Notes: generated by a model not told the origin, from the sequence alone. 64,000 nt of DNA from Chaetoderma sp. LZ-2023a (GCA_034401795.1 CM067370.1:65543688-65607687); one strand, 5' to 3'. Shown: positions 1 to 12,185, counted from the stretch's first letter. A program made the numbers and translations.

Positions 1-34
1 TCATTCATTCATTCATTCATTCATTCATTCATTC
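1..34. repeat. (ATTC)n microsatellite, runs off the window edge
   Basis: Uninterrupted 4-bp tandem repeat followed by degenerate TCGT/TTGT units to about position 85. Confidence 0.95.
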
Positions 35-85
35 GGTCGTTCGTTTGTTCATTCATCTGTGTGTCTGTTTGGTCGTTCGTTCGTC

Positions 86-2379
86 CCTTCATCCATCTGT
101 CTGTATGATCCGGGGCCTGCTCAGGTGAACTGTTGCCTATTTTGCGTTTGTGTGCTAAGAGATCATGGAGGGCATCTATTAGTACGCGGACTATTGACAC
201 ATTTGTCCCTCTTCCTCGCGGTTAGTGTCTCAGGTCGGTTTTAGGCTATTTGGTTCGATATAGGTGGCAGCCATGACCTGAGCACTGGGAGTCATTGTGC
301 CAGATTTCAAAACAGTGTGATCAATTTGTTAGGGAGTTTATTTTAGTCATCGTAATTAACATGGGGCATGCCTTACTGAATATCTATATCCTTTATGCAT
401 GATCTCAATATAACGCATCAGTTCCTCATTCTGCGAATAATGGTATTCACATGGTTACAAACACTGAAATGCATGCCTTTCAAGTCGTTATTAATAGTAG
501 TGACATAGTTCTTTCCGTTCAGGACTGGTATCAAGAGGGTAAGAGGCTACGGCGTTTTAACTCCTTTTCGAAAATCCTGTGTATAACTTCCTCACGCTTC
601 AGATAAACCAATCAAAGCACGTGTATAATTGGACTGCTGTGCATCTGTTATGTCAAATTGTGTGATGCTGCTCATGGACCAGACACCAAGTTACGGTTCT
701 TTGCACTTATGTGAGATTGTCCCGTTTCTCTGACAAGCCTGTAATAACGCTCTAGATTTTGGCTCGATTCTACATCTATTTACACTATTCAAATTGTGAC
801 TTTCCCTTGTTTTAGTTTCATCTTACTAAATGCGATGATAGTTTTGGTTTTTAGGCCCGAGAAACATTGGCCTGGTTTTCCTGGATCTTTGACAAACCTA
901 TTTACTACTATGGCAGGAGCGTGTTTTTGAAAGCTGAGCAGGTCCGTGATTACAGAGTGCTTACCTACTCCATACAAGTTTAGGTTCTGTATAGGAAAAT
1001 GCTGGTTTTAATCGAAATGATCACCTATAAAAACGGGTGGTGGATCTTGGCTCGTGGTCATTCATCGATGTGAATCAGCGAACTCGTCCTTTAATAACAA
1101 CATCATATTATGTCCAGATACGAGGTTTATTCATGCTGACAAACTGTCAAATGGCCACGTATTGAATAACATTTATTCTGGATTTCTGGCTACATAGAAT
1201 AAAATTATCTCCCTTACCTTGAGTTAGAATTGGAGTTACATTAAGGGACAAAGGTAGGCATTTACCTATTTACGTAAATTAAGTTGGAGAACTCACTTTT
1301 TATGTTCCCATCGTGATACATGCATTTGGCTTACTTGACTCTCTTAACTTTAGTCGACATATTTTCCTGGATTCTTGACAGTGTCTCCCTGCATGGGTGC
1401 AGCTGTCGCACGACGGTGTAATTATTCAGGGAATATTTTTCAAGTTGAGGGTCCTCTCAGGTGAAGTCTCTGGAGCTGTTGTTATCCGAGTTAGGACACG
1501 CACTTACTTTCTGATGTTACCTATCTATCGCGCATCACATATAGCTTCGGGACGATTTGATTGGGGTGGGTAAATTGTCTTTAATTAAATCGTCACCGAC
1601 CGGAGTCGTCACTGGCCACATCAGTGCCTATGTATTCATGCAGCACTCAGTAATTTTGGCCAGCTTACGTTCGGTGGCATTTTAGAAGCAGAAATAGGTG
1701 GTAATAATAATCATAATGGGTCATTATCTTCGGCCATGTGCCCACCTTTCTTGCTTACTACTTCTTTATGCTGACTCTCCAGAAACCTGTATATGGTGGG
1801 TTCATGCAACTGGCTTGATCAAAGTCAGCGACCCTCACATTTACCAAGTCTCATCGGCCACATCCGAACCCAGCGATCACGAATCCGCGGTTTCATCCAT
1901 CTTGATATTCACAGTGAGTGCAACCATATTTGCTTGACCCCGAATTGTATTTTATTATCACACAGCTGTCGGCACACCCATTCACGATTGCTCGTGCGCA
2001 CTAGAAGACATAAGTCAAAGTAAAAGAACCGTCAATGACCCGCCACTCAGTGAACCATTGATAGTAATATTGTGGGACCATGGAAAATCGCATGACCCGC
2101 CGCAGTAAGCAACTCATATGCTGTCCTTATATCACTGGGCTTCTGCTGCATGAGACTGGACTGTTCAATGAGTAGCAATCAGACAGATAAACTCCACTGC
2201 TCGGCCCAGTATGGCTGCAATTTCTTCCTCCCAATCTAGATCTTCTGGGCGGTACTGTCGACTTTCTATATTGTCATTGCAGTGGCTCTTTCGGCATGCA
2301 TTGACTGATATCGAATTGATAGCTCCGCAGCATCTCTTATCAACATGCCATTGACCCGCTGGGTCTTTTTAACAGGTTA
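86..2379. other. No supported gene
   Basis: Only short open frames without recognisable domains were seen on either strand. The part from about 1.7 kb may be further decay of the adjacent minus-strand retroelement, but I could not recognise integrase motifs there. Confidence 0.5.
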
Positions 2380-3600
2380 GACAATGCAAGAGGGAGAAAG
2401 TTAATTCACACCATAAACTTCCACCCATTGGGTAATCATGCTTAATGAAATATTCAGCTGCCAATATCTCCTGCCATAGTTTCTCTCTGTTTTACTAAAC
2501 GTCTTAGTACACCGGTATGCATTCTTAACCCCTACCATCCACTTGTGAAAGAGTTACACCAATTCCAAAACTGTAGGCACCAGTGTCGAGGATAAATGGG
2601 AGTGCTTAATTAAGCTGTGGAAATAGGAGCCATCATTAGAGGTTTTACTTTCCAGAACCTATCTTCACGGGCCTAGGTCCATTCAAACTTCACGTCTCTC
2701 TCGGTAATCTAAAGGATGGTTCATTATCTCATGTAACCCTGATAGTATAGTATTGGCAGAGGCATAAGAAACTCTCGTTGTCAATAGCAATGGTTGGTAT
2801 CTTCAATTCTGGCAGTGCTCCTATCTTAGAAAGATCGGTATCAACCCCTTTTGTGAAGATACCATTCTCCAAGAACTAGACCTTCTCCCAGAAATGGCAC
2901 TTCTTGGTTTTTTGTTTGAGTCTGGTAGCCATGCATCAATCGTGTACCATCCCTAGGTTTTACATAATCTCATTGAAAGTATGACTGAAAAACCAGCACA
3001 TTAATCAAGTAAGATAAATAAATACGGCACTGTAGTTATATATGACATGTCTCATTACCACTCGAACATTCCAACGCATGGCAGAGCCTCATAAGCACTT
3101 TGGTGAACTGAATCCAGCGATACATACAGATAATGAAGCACCATCTATCAGTACTTTAGGAGCCTGGCCTATAGAAAGCATCTTTGACACTCAAATTATT
3201 GGGGTGGCAGAGTCTTTTCGAAGGTGAAAGTGAACCATTACATTTGCTGAAGAGTATATACGACTAATGCATGGTGATACAAAGAACGCGATGAATCTGA
3301 TTGCCAATAAATTTTTAATTTGCAGAAGTCAACTCCTTTATATACTAGATAGGATGACACGGATTCATACAGTGGTCCACTGCCCTGGGTATCGATAGTG
3401 TACCTTACGTAGCAAGTGCCTCCCAATTCATTATCTCCCACGGACCTGGAGTAATAAATCAAAATCTATCCAAGATAGTGGCACTGTTGGTAATCAAATC
3501 CTTCAGTATTATGGGGTATATATCCTGAAGATGATCAGGAAGTCTGGCACTTACCAGGGTCATTACAAGAGGGTACGCCTGGTGAGAGTCATCAATCTCT
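2380..3600 (-). pseudogene. Decayed Ty3/gypsy pol remnant (RT-RNase H)
   Basis: Reading the minus strand and allowing frameshifts gives gypsy pol landmarks in the right order. They are a pre-RT linker (LPDHLQDIYP, about 3550), the RT motif NLSVKDAF (about 3200), a degenerate YLDD-like LVF segment (about 3010), an FSHTFNEIM...NLG connection (about 2990), KTKKCHFWEKV (about 2905), DTDLSKIGALPELKIP (about 2840), and an RNase H start, PFILDTGAYSFGIG (about 2600), followed by an ERNY/REKL region (about 2490). Every segment contains stops or frame changes, so it is non-functional. The linker and VKDA motif resemble those of the large element at 15.8-21 kb, so it belongs to a related gypsy lineage. 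No LTR was found for it. Confidence 0.75.
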
Positions 3601-4780
3601 TATCCATCACTAACTTCCAATATCCACCTGCATAGACTCACATTACTTTTCTTCACTGGCAGGTCAGGCCGCTAAGCAATCGGAATGGAATCTATGGACT
3701 GTCCAGGCTATCTAATTTGCTTCTTCTTGGCCAACACCGATTATACCAGCCTCATTTATGGCAATACACAATTACCAGAATAACTGGGTTTGTGGCCACT
3801 GGAATTCACCATATGTTAATCTCCTATTCCCCTTGTTTAGTATGAATTACATCTTCAATGATCCAGAGGAAGTTAGCCCCGGTTATGGCTCCGAATTTCA
3901 GGTATGTTCACAGGCTGTAGAGGCAAATGGATCTACCCTCTTTCATGAATCTGCCACGTGTTTGACAAAGTGTTTCACCCAAGTCTCCTTGCCAGTTACC
4001 AACAGAATGGCATTTATATTTGTTCTGCCTAGGTTACCGTGTGCACTAATCGCTTTTGTCCAAAGTCACGGTTCACTAATCGGTTCACTAACCAAGCGCA
4101 CATTTAATGGCAGGATGGCCCAGAAATTTATTGTAGTGAGTATAGTGAGTATTGTACTAATTATAGTTCATGGGAAATGAATGGTGGAAACTTAAATGAC
4201 TATGCCTATACATGTATATACACTTCATAAAAGAACATTGTAGGTAGGTGCCACTCAGAATGCTGGTGTCCTTTTAACGACCTGGAACTCACCAGATAGA
4301 TGTTTTTGTAGTATGCTGAAGGATATCTATTAGCTTAGATTGCATATGGTGGTTAACATGAAATCAGACTTTTCTTATTTCCTGTAAAAGTTGAATGTGG
4401 CATATGAAAATGCACTTGCCCCTCAGAATGATGGTAAAGAATTTGGCTAATACTGTTGAGGAAGCGTAATAAATCAATCCAAAATTTAGTATGGTTCAAT
4501 ATATTGAAGCTCTCTTCAAGTTAAAACAAAAACGCTTCTGTTTCGGTAACTTTTTCTCATTAATTTAGGTGTGCTATCCCTTAGAATGCTGTTTTCCCAA
4601 TAACATATCCAAACTACACATATTTATATAGAAAAAGCAGGTCTGTTGGGGTTTTTTCAAGTAAATTCAAAAGGAAACAAACATTTAGTATGAGAATTAT
4701 GCTGAGGAGAAAAAGAACAGCAGTTAAGAGATACAGTGCAATATTGCATTGACAACAATTAACTGTGTCAGTTACAGTGT
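3601..4780. other. No supported gene
   Basis: A 140-codon open frame at 3758-4180 on the plus strand has no recognisable domain and lies antisense to where gag of the neighbouring remnant would fall. I treat it as chance. Confidence 0.4.
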
Positions 4781-4781
4781 T

Positions 4782-5163
4782 AATGGATCTTTCCACTTTT
4801 AGCTATGCCCCGCCCATCTCAATCTAAGCCCCACCCACACCACGTCCGTGTTGGGATCGATCGATCTCTGAACTACCTGATTATCAATTTCCAGAAAACT
4901 ATACAGGTAAGCTGTTGAATATTTTGAAATTAATTTGACTGGGCGTTGTTGCTGCAACAGCGTACAGTCAAATTATTCTCAAAATATTCGACAAGTTTTT
5001 ATTAAATAGTAAAAGCATACAACGTGTCAGACGATTAAGGGTTAAAGACAGGCCAAAGAGTATCATTATGGCGTAATTATTATGACGTCATCCTACACGC
5101 CGCTTAGCTGATTATGACGTCATTTGACGTCAGATGATAGATGGATACTCTGGAAAGGTGAAG
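4782..5163 (+). mobile_element. MITE family 1, copy 1 (near full length)
   Basis: It starts AATGGATCTTTCCAC and ends with a TGGAAAGGT inverted terminal motif. Diagnostic blocks in order are a CCCCGCCC / CCCCACCCAC GC-box pair, a TCGATCGATCT block, a central inverted repeat (TGTTGAATATTTTGAAA against its complement, loop with CTGCAACAG), TATTAAATAGTAAAAGCA, and a cluster of TGACGTCA motifs near the right end. The same order recurs at 7139, 9010, 43786 and, partially, at 48482, 50397 and 63012. It has no coding capacity, so it is non-autonomous. Confidence 0.85.
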
Positions 5164-5723
5164 TGTGTTAAATAACATAATTCTATATTTAAAATGCAGG
5201 TATGATGTTCTCAAAATGTTTTTAAATTACTTTATCGTTGACTCTGGTCCACTACCCCTCAAAATGGCGGAGCTGATCAAGCCCTAATATCTCCAAAAAA
5301 AATAAGCAACATAACAAACTGCCATCCTTTTAAACTACCATCCTATAGCTACATACATTTCCAATAGAAATTACCGCCACCCTCTTGTCCGTTTTTATTG
5401 GAGTGCTGAAGAGATACAATCTGTTTCTATAGAAAATTCTGGGGCTAAGATTTGCAGAAAAATTCAAATAGCTTGGAAACTTCCAGACAAAGATTGGCCT
5501 TTTTGCGTTGTTAGCTTGCCTATGCACATAACCTACCTAAATAGTACAATGGGAAATGACTGACTGGTTTTCATTTTACGCTAGACAATTATGTTTGTTC
5601 ACCTGTATTATGAGGGGCTACAGCATTCATAGGGAGCCTACCTGTAGGCCCCTATATACGATTCATAAACAGTATCAAGTATGCCTATACTTATTAAAGC
5701 TGACGCCATATGAATGCATATAC
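5164..5723. other. Downstream flank or intron of the vWA gene
   Basis: No convincing further exon was seen on the minus strand. If the donor at 5723-5721 is not used, the vWA frame runs on for about 28 codons to a stop near 5638. Confidence 0.4.
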
Positions 5724-6320
5724 CTGGGCAAAATTGTCTCCAAAGTAGAGGGTCGGTACGTCCTTCCACCCCTCCGCTCCTCCTTATTCGGGTGGCAAAT
5801 TCAGAAAAATCCGGTAAAATATTCACATGGAACCCGGGATCAGCGAAGTCTGCTATAGCACCCGCATCCACGTTGTTCGAAACTGTAGTTAACGTAACCC
5901 TATGGAAACCCTCCGCTCTGGCAAGGGCAATCTGTGTCCTGGTCGCTTCTCTGAAATCGTCTGAAAAAAATCCAAGTGGATCTTCACCTACAATGAGCAC
6001 TAGAAATTGACGCACACCTGGACGTCGGTGAATTTCGCTTGACCTCCGGGCACATTCAACGCCCAAATCTAGGTGAGAAATTCCACCAACCATTTGGATT
6101 CGTGATGGGTTGAGTTGAGAACCATATACTATTTGTTCTGTCGCCGTCTCACCGTACGCGCACACTGATATTTGAGGTCCAGTGACAGCGTGAGGTTGTG
6201 TGCGAGAAAACCAGGTTGTCAAGCCATTACGCAGCCCTCTGATATATTCCAACAACTCAACCATAGTGTCTGACGCCGTCGCCACTATGTAAATATCGGC
6301 CAACGCATTACATTGAAGAA
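5724..6320 (-). CDS. Secreted vWA-domain protein, exon 2 (complete vWA domain)
   Basis: This 597-nt exon (199 codons) is symmetric, phase 1 at both ends. An acceptor (TCATTGCAG) lies at 6321-6322 and a donor (CCCAG/GTATAT) at 5723. The translation has the vWA fold pattern: a first strand ADIYIVATASDT, a helix LLEYIRGLRNGL, a second strand QISVCAYG, then HLDLGVECA, QFLVLIVGEDP, HRVTLTTVSNN and FHVNILPDFSEF. Cysteines near both ends (LQCNA and RQFCP) would bridge the domain base as in extracellular matrix vWA modules. The metal-binding DxSxS is replaced by TxSxT, so canonical MIDAS metal binding is doubtful. The frame has no stop, so the exon appears functional. It joins exon 1 at 8835-8898 in frame. 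A further 3' exon is possible, or the frame may read through the donor and stop near 5638. Confidence 0.88.
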
Positions 6321-6333
6321 CTGCAATGACAAC

Positions 6334-6398
<65 letters not shown>
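6334..6398. repeat. (TAA)n microsatellite adjoining the exon 2 splice acceptor
   Basis: About 21 uninterrupted ATA/TAA units. On the minus strand the run is (TTA)n and ends about 12 nt upstream of the acceptor AG, so it occupies the polypyrimidine and branch-point region. Confidence 0.95.
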
Positions 6399-7138
6399 CA
6401 CCACCTCCACCCCGTTGGTTATCGAAATTGGGAAGAGGTAATTGTCAAACTGAAGAAGACAATTACAATCATAGACATCTGACAATATTTGGACGCTTTA
6501 GTTTCAAATAGTTTAATCTTATCACAGATATGGTGTGTGACCTCGGTTGTGCATATGCCAAAACAAATATTGAACAAGAGATTAATAAAATTGTGTTTGA
6601 CTTTTTGTAGGAAAGAAATACACATCTCGTCTCATAAATAATATGGACAAACGATAAACTTCAGGGTGATCTACCTATTCCAAACATCAGAATTAAAAGT
6701 ATTTCATTGCGATTTCACTTTTTTTAAATGATTTGATCCATAGTGATAATCAATGGGCGCTGATATCCGATGTCTCATTGAAAGATATGTGGAATCCTTT
6801 TCAACGAAGTCTGTTTTTGGTCTTCTAAACTGTCTCCAAATTATACACGCATACAGTGTCAATATCCAGTTTAAAAAGGATTAGGTGGCTTTGTGAAAAC
6901 AGAAGACTCGCCCATTCTACTGGGAACAAGCACTAAATCAACAACGTTGTGGAAATGATAGAATACTACATAGATGGGGTTTTATACTATTTCTCATTAG
7001 CTAGACGTGGAATAAAATACTTCTCTGATATTGTTGATGCAACCACGCCTGAATGCAAATCCTTACATCATATACATCACAGACAGCCAATCATCGACCA
7101 GTCGATTCACAACGCCTTTCAAATCGGTTGTAGGTAGC

Positions 7139-7522
7139 AATGGACCTTTCCATTTGAAGCTATACCCCGCCCACCACTAGCTCAGCTCCACCCACACCTG
7201 GGATTGATCGATCTCCAAATGCCCTAGCTATCAATTTCCTTAAAACTATACAGGGAAGCTGTTGACTATTTTGTAACTAATTTGACTGGGTGCTATGGCC
7301 ACAACAGCGCCCGGTCAAATTAGTTTCAAAATAGTCAACATAATATTTATTAAATAGTAAAAGCAAACAATTTGTACAACAACGCATAGACCGTCTTTAA
7401 ACATGCGTTCGTGACGTACTTATCGACATCATTCATGACGTCATTCATTATGATGTCATTCTACACATCCCGCAGTTCATTTTGACGTCATATGATGGGT
7501 GGGTACTCTGGAAAGGTGAATT
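7139..7522 (+). mobile_element. MITE family 1, copy 2
   Basis: It has the same block order as the copy at 4782: AATGGACCTTTCCA start, CCCCGCCCACC and GCTCCACCCACACC, the central inverted repeat around ACAACAGCG, TATTAAATAGTAAAAGCA, repeated TGACGTCAT and a terminal CTGGAAAGGT. Confidence 0.85.
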
Positions 7523-7689
7523 CCTGAGGAGTGGTTTCGCATAACCAGGGCATCTATTACTGATGAAACGCCTAAACTTATGTTACAATATGGGGATACA
7601 ATTTTGACATGTTCTGTAAGATGCAAGTATTGGTACCACATGTTAAAGCTACAAAAGCCGGCTATTCCAAAGGCAATTGCTGCTTGTGA

Positions 7690-8190
7690 AATTCCACTTA
7701 TTTCCCTGTTAATTGGAATGATGTGTGGCGCAATATTCATTCATCACATATCCCTAATAGAAGCAGAGATGCTGTTTGGAGATTAATTCATAGAACGCTA
7801 TCTCCTTAAGGGCTCTCTCCTTAAGAAAGTGGGAATTACGGAGAGTGGTAAGTGTTTATTATGTTTAACGGCAGAAGAAACACCAGTGAATTTATTTGTG
7901 AGTTGCTGCTGTTATCTCCGAGTTGTGGACATATATCTAACGTGGTTTAATTAGGTTTCATGCATCGCAGTTCCAAATTACACCTATCGAAATACTGTTC
8001 ACCACTCTTCTCAATATAATGTGAATAATGATGTTAAAAGAATCGCGTTATTTTGCCTTAATTTAGGCAACTGGAGCATATGGAAATAGCGTTGCTCTAG
8101 AGCCTACAACGTACATGGCGATCCTAACACGATCCACCTTACGAAATTAAAACAGATTTTTAATTTCTCCCATACGTATTGTCTTCAATG
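7690..8190 (+). pseudogene. Non-LTR retrotransposon C-terminal fragment (RT-associated zinc-binding domain)
   Basis: In one frame it reads DVWRNIHSSHIPNRSRDAVW. After a frameshift it reads VGITESGKCLLCLTAEET..LFVSC, the usual C-terminal zinc-binding segment of LINE polymerases, in which the expected His is replaced by Asn. It continues with DVKRIALFCLNLGNWSIWK and NTIHLTKLKQIF, a common LINE tail. Stops interrupt all parts. It is a dead, 5'-truncated insertion inside the vWA intron, antisense to the gene. Confidence 0.75.
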
Positions 8191-8680
8191 TGAATAACAT
8201 GCGGTCGAAATATATAACTAAGAGACGCAAATGCATTGGCATTTCCTTCCTGGAATTAAAATACTTTAAATATATAGGCAATGTGTCCATATGGGATTTA
8301 ATCTGCTGTAGGAAAATGATTTTCGCTAGATTTTCTGCTGTTTATTCTAGGATTTGGTTGTGCGGATCCCATCAAACTGGCTTTAAATTATTCATCAGCC
8401 TCTAAAATAACCTCGAAAGTATCATGATTAGTAAATTAAATAATATTTATAGTCAACATGTTCTATGAGAATGTTTATAGTGAATTATATTTGTTCCGGG
8501 GTAATTTGGAAACGTTCATTCAAAGTAAATTGACTCGGCTTTTTCATTTTTATGATTATAATTTAGTCTAAACATGTTTTCACAGCAGGCAAAATATCCA
8601 TACTAGGATAATTTTAGAAACATTGGTGTTTTATTGCTGTTAGATCTATATATTGATATTTTTATGTAATGTTTATAAGT

Positions 8681-8786
<106 letters not shown>

Positions 8787-8834
8787 ACAACAGAAGTGGC
8801 AGTAGTGGCAACAATGTGTGGTAATAAAACTCAC

Positions 8835-8898
8835 CTTCGCTTTGAGCATGTGAATGTGCTATCAGCAGCAGTAGTACCAATAAGATAAATTTCATCAT
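8835..8898 (-). CDS. Secreted vWA-domain protein, exon 1 (signal peptide)
   Basis: The ATG at 8898 opens MMKFILLVLLLLIAHSHAQS, a textbook signal peptide: a lysine, an uninterrupted hydrophobic core, and probable cleavage after HSHA. Coding ends in GAAG/GTGAGT, a strong donor, leaving phase 1. Exon 2 begins in the complementary phase on the same strand 2.5 kb downstream, and the join gives a valine codon followed by LQCNA and the vWA domain. The mature product would be a small single-domain extracellular protein of about 200 residues or more. A second Met directly follows the first, and either could start translation. No clear TATA box was seen, and a MITE copy ends about 110 nt upstream. Confidence 0.82.
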
Positions 8899-9009
8899 CT
8901 GTGAACAATCAATGGTATATTATTCATAGTGCATCAGCACCATATCAACTTGCCAAGTTTCTTCGTTTCACGAAAGCAAAACATATTTATAACGCATATC
9001 GTCTAAACT

Positions 9010-9352
9010 AATGGACCTTTCCAGTTTTCGCTAAGCCCCGCCCACCTTTTCTAGGCTCCACCCACACCTCGCTCGTGTTAGGATCGATCCATGAACTCCC
9101 TGACTAAATTTCCAGAAAACTATACAGATAAGCTGTTAAATATTTTGAAACTAATATGACTATAAAAATTAGTTTCAAAATATGCACAAGAATCTTTATT
9201 AAATAGTAAAGCCACTACAACTCGTACAACAACCCATAGTCTGTCCTCAAGTATGCGTTCGTGGCGTACTTTGATTGGTTATGATGTCATTCTACATGTG
9301 ACATAATTAATTATGACGTCATATGATGATGGATAGAGTGGAACGGTCTATT
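9010..9352 (+). mobile_element. MITE family 1, copy 3
   Basis: It starts AATGGACCTTTCCAG and ends GGAACGGTCTATT, imperfect inverted termini of about 15 bp. The inner blocks match the copies at 4782 and 7139, but the central hairpin loop is shortened. It lies immediately upstream of the vWA gene start. Confidence 0.85.
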
Positions 9353-9558
9353 GCATTTGATGTGCTTAAGCCAACTGTTTTAACCCAAGCCAGCTGAAAT
9401 GTATGGCATCTAAAGTTCATTCATGTTCCTATTATAGCTGCCATGGTATTCATTTAGAAGTAATACTGCTGAAAGTTGTTGGTATAAATAAAACAGCTGT
9501 TTTGTCAATGGGTCTTTTGACATCAGTGTGACAATGGTTACTGATGAGTGGAATAAGA
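9353..9558. other. Short spacer, no feature seen
   Basis: Unique-looking DNA between the MITE and the target-site duplication of the large retroelement. Confidence 0.5.
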
Positions 9559-9562
9559 ATAG
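9559..9562. repeat. Target-site duplication ATAG, left copy
   Basis: ATAG directly precedes the LTR start TGTAGCGCGG. The same four bases directly follow the 3' LTR end GAGCTACA at 33048. Confidence 0.75.
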
Positions 9563-10037
9563 TGTAGCGCGGATCTTCCGGATGGATACGGACCGTCCTC
9601 GCTAGGCTGGGTACGGGACAACCGCTCCAGGGACGTTCCAAGCACGCCCCCCCCCCCGGGTAAAACAGTACGCGTGTATAAAGACCTATAAGAGATAGTA
9701 GCGTAGTGCGCATGCGCGCGCGTCAGAGCTTCCCTGGCAACACGTGTCAGTATTGGGAGGGAGTGTATGCTTACAGTGTACCTAGTTGGTACTGGTGATT
9801 TCTCAAAATCACTCCATTCTCGTCGTCCTTGGTACGAATCAGTACCAGAATGAGACAAGGATTTCAAAAGTTTTACCTTTTTAAAATCGGACCAGAAATG
9901 GCTGAGTTATCTACAAATGGCTCACTTAAATTATTTTCAAAATATTGCTTTGGCGTCGTAATCGCGTGTATGTATTAAATGAATGGGGAAAGCGCTGATC
10001 ACGTGATCGCCACGTCACCCTTTCTAGCTGTACGCTG

Positions 10038-10103
10038 ATTGGCTACTGCTCGCCTGCTGATTGGTTGGGGCGTCATGCCTCTGACGTCACGAGTAGTATA
10101 AAA
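10038..10103 (+). promoter_or_regulatory. LTR-A core promoter: 2 inverted CCAAT boxes, CRE, TATA
   Basis: ATTGG at 10038 and 10060, a consensus TGACGTCA at 10082 and TATAAAA at 10097. The same order and spacing occur in LTR-B (12755, 12777, 12798, 12813), the 3' LTR (ATTGG at 26499, TATA at 26558, with a mutated second CCAAT box and CRE) and the inverted LTR. Conservation in four copies supports promoter function. Confidence 0.75.
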
Positions 10104-12179
10104 GGAGCCAAAAATCAAGAATCGAGAGGACTTCTGCGAGGAAGCCGACACGACAGCAAGGTTGCTGGACCAGCGCAGTGCTAGACGTGGGATAACTGCT
10201 TACTGACTGTGGTACCTACACCGCAGCAGTGCCCCTCGGAATTCAGATCTCCTGCGCCAGTGAGCAGCCTTGAACATCCGCATCAAGTTTTTGTACGCTC
10301 TCGGACAGCCATCCGAGGGCAAATTAACTAAATAAGAAGAACTCCCTTTCCGGACCACTCACAGAGGAGCTTCCCTGCGGATGGGCCTTGCGGGCCAAAT
10401 GTAATTCTACAGGATGTAGAGCCGTGGTGATTCTTGGTGAATAACTTGCCGGATCCTCCGGACCATGCTGAAAAGTGGCATCAAACTTCCACGCAGCATG
10501 TCCGTGTGTTTTAATTAACTTTTAGACTACAGTCTGGTGGGACTCTGCCCGGTGTGTCGCAAGAGCTATGCGATGTATCACACACGGTGTGCCCAGTTAT
10601 GTACATGCATATTTAATTACCACTGTAACCGTCTATGTTACGGGCAACTTTCAAGCTACCGTTGCCGGACGGACACGTTACAATTTACTGTGTAAATTTA
10701 TGTATTAGCTATTCTGACTATTTAATGGACATCTTTCTACAATCGTTCTCCTTCGCCGTCTTGAGAGTGAGCCATATCAACAGTCTGCCTGCGGAAATCT
10801 TCCCAGCAACTTCGGAATCGTGCCACCTCGCACTACCCATCTGTAGTGCATCAATTCCCGTGATTTATGAACGCTTACTGTACCGATGACCAATAGGTAC
10901 TCTAGGAATTATACTATTGTGCTATTCATTATTTCCGCAATAGGTACTGATGACTAATAGGTACATTTCCAGTCTAAAGACCGCATTTTTATATTTTCTG
11001 TTTCATACTGTATATATTATCCTTATTTCCGTGTGCTTACAACTAACGAGCGCCGTAAGGTCCTATGACCTGGTATACTGTTAGCACCATAATAGTTAGT
11101 TACGTATATGGCAAGTAACCATCCTAGTTATTTTGCTTTGTTTATATAAAATCTCTAGGACGCAGTACGCTAGGCAATACTATACAGCAACATTATATCC
11201 GCATCACTATTATTCCGCAGCATCAATTTTACACTGAGGTCACTGATCATGCTCACATTGCCCGAACTTGACAAGTGACCAACTAAATCTGGCTATTCTA
11301 GCTCGATAGGATAGGTTTTAAGTAGTTAGGGACAATCTCTCTGTAAGAGACATATTGTGTACGCCTCTTTTCCGGTTGTAGTGGATATGTAACACCACAC
11401 ACCGGCTAGATTGTATAAATTGGCCAAATACCTTAGGGCCTCTAGTTAATATCGAGTGATTGTCTCTTTCTACGCTCCTCCAGTCGCAAGGCTTAATAAT
11501 TGTCTGGACTCCCGATCGACACGTTGGCAGGATCTGACTCTGGGAAACTATTGGGGTTTCTGAGCGGTGAAAAAAGTGTAGATTTCGCATACACTCCCCA
11601 TGTATCTTCAGATACCAGTTAGTTTAGATACACCCACTAATGTAGGAAGCGCTGTGAAAAGAAATTATATTGTGTAACCGTGGCCTGTGGTGCATCTCTG
11701 GGCATTCTGGAACATAACCCTAATGTTAATGCTAATTCTGTAACACACGGGTGACGGACAAGATGCGGATCTCAATCCAACTTGGTAAGGTCATTGGGTG
11801 CGTTCTTAGAACTCACCATGCCCTCACGGGAATGTCACTAGCGATGGATATCCGCCTCTTACTCCCCGCCATAAATACTATTGCGCTTTCTAAAATTGCT
11901 TATGTGAACTGCAAATTGTCCTAGTGAAGTTATATGTGGTTGTGGGGCGATACGTGACTGGATCATCATATGATTTGGGAGCTGTCGCTCCGTAACATGT
12001 ATGCATGCTGTCTTTCTGAGGAAGATGCTATGCGGGGTAACCTTCGGGACGCTGGGAATCTTCGCCGGTTAGACTTATGTGTCAAAAGATAGGTAGGAAA
12101 CCCTGCCACGTGCGGCCAAAGCTTGGAAGCGTATCTAACAACTAAATGGTAGGTTAGTACTTAGCAGAAGGCCCGCATA

Positions 12180-12185
12180 AATAAA
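12180..12185 (+). terminator. Conserved AATAAA poly(A) signal in LTR-A
   Basis: It sits in the block GCATAAATAAAAGC, kept at equivalent places in all four LTRs: 14867 in LTR-B, 32262 in the 3' LTR, and 28456-28451 on minus in the nested LTR. It lies 2083 bp downstream of the TATA box. Confidence 0.6.

Noticed and set aside
59-244. 61-codon frame with cysteines at the window start
   Set aside because: Opens in microsatellite-derived sequence, starts with GTG and has no domain.
5714-6010. 98-codon plus-strand frame
   Set aside because: Antisense to the vWA exon, which has splice sites and a recognisable fold.
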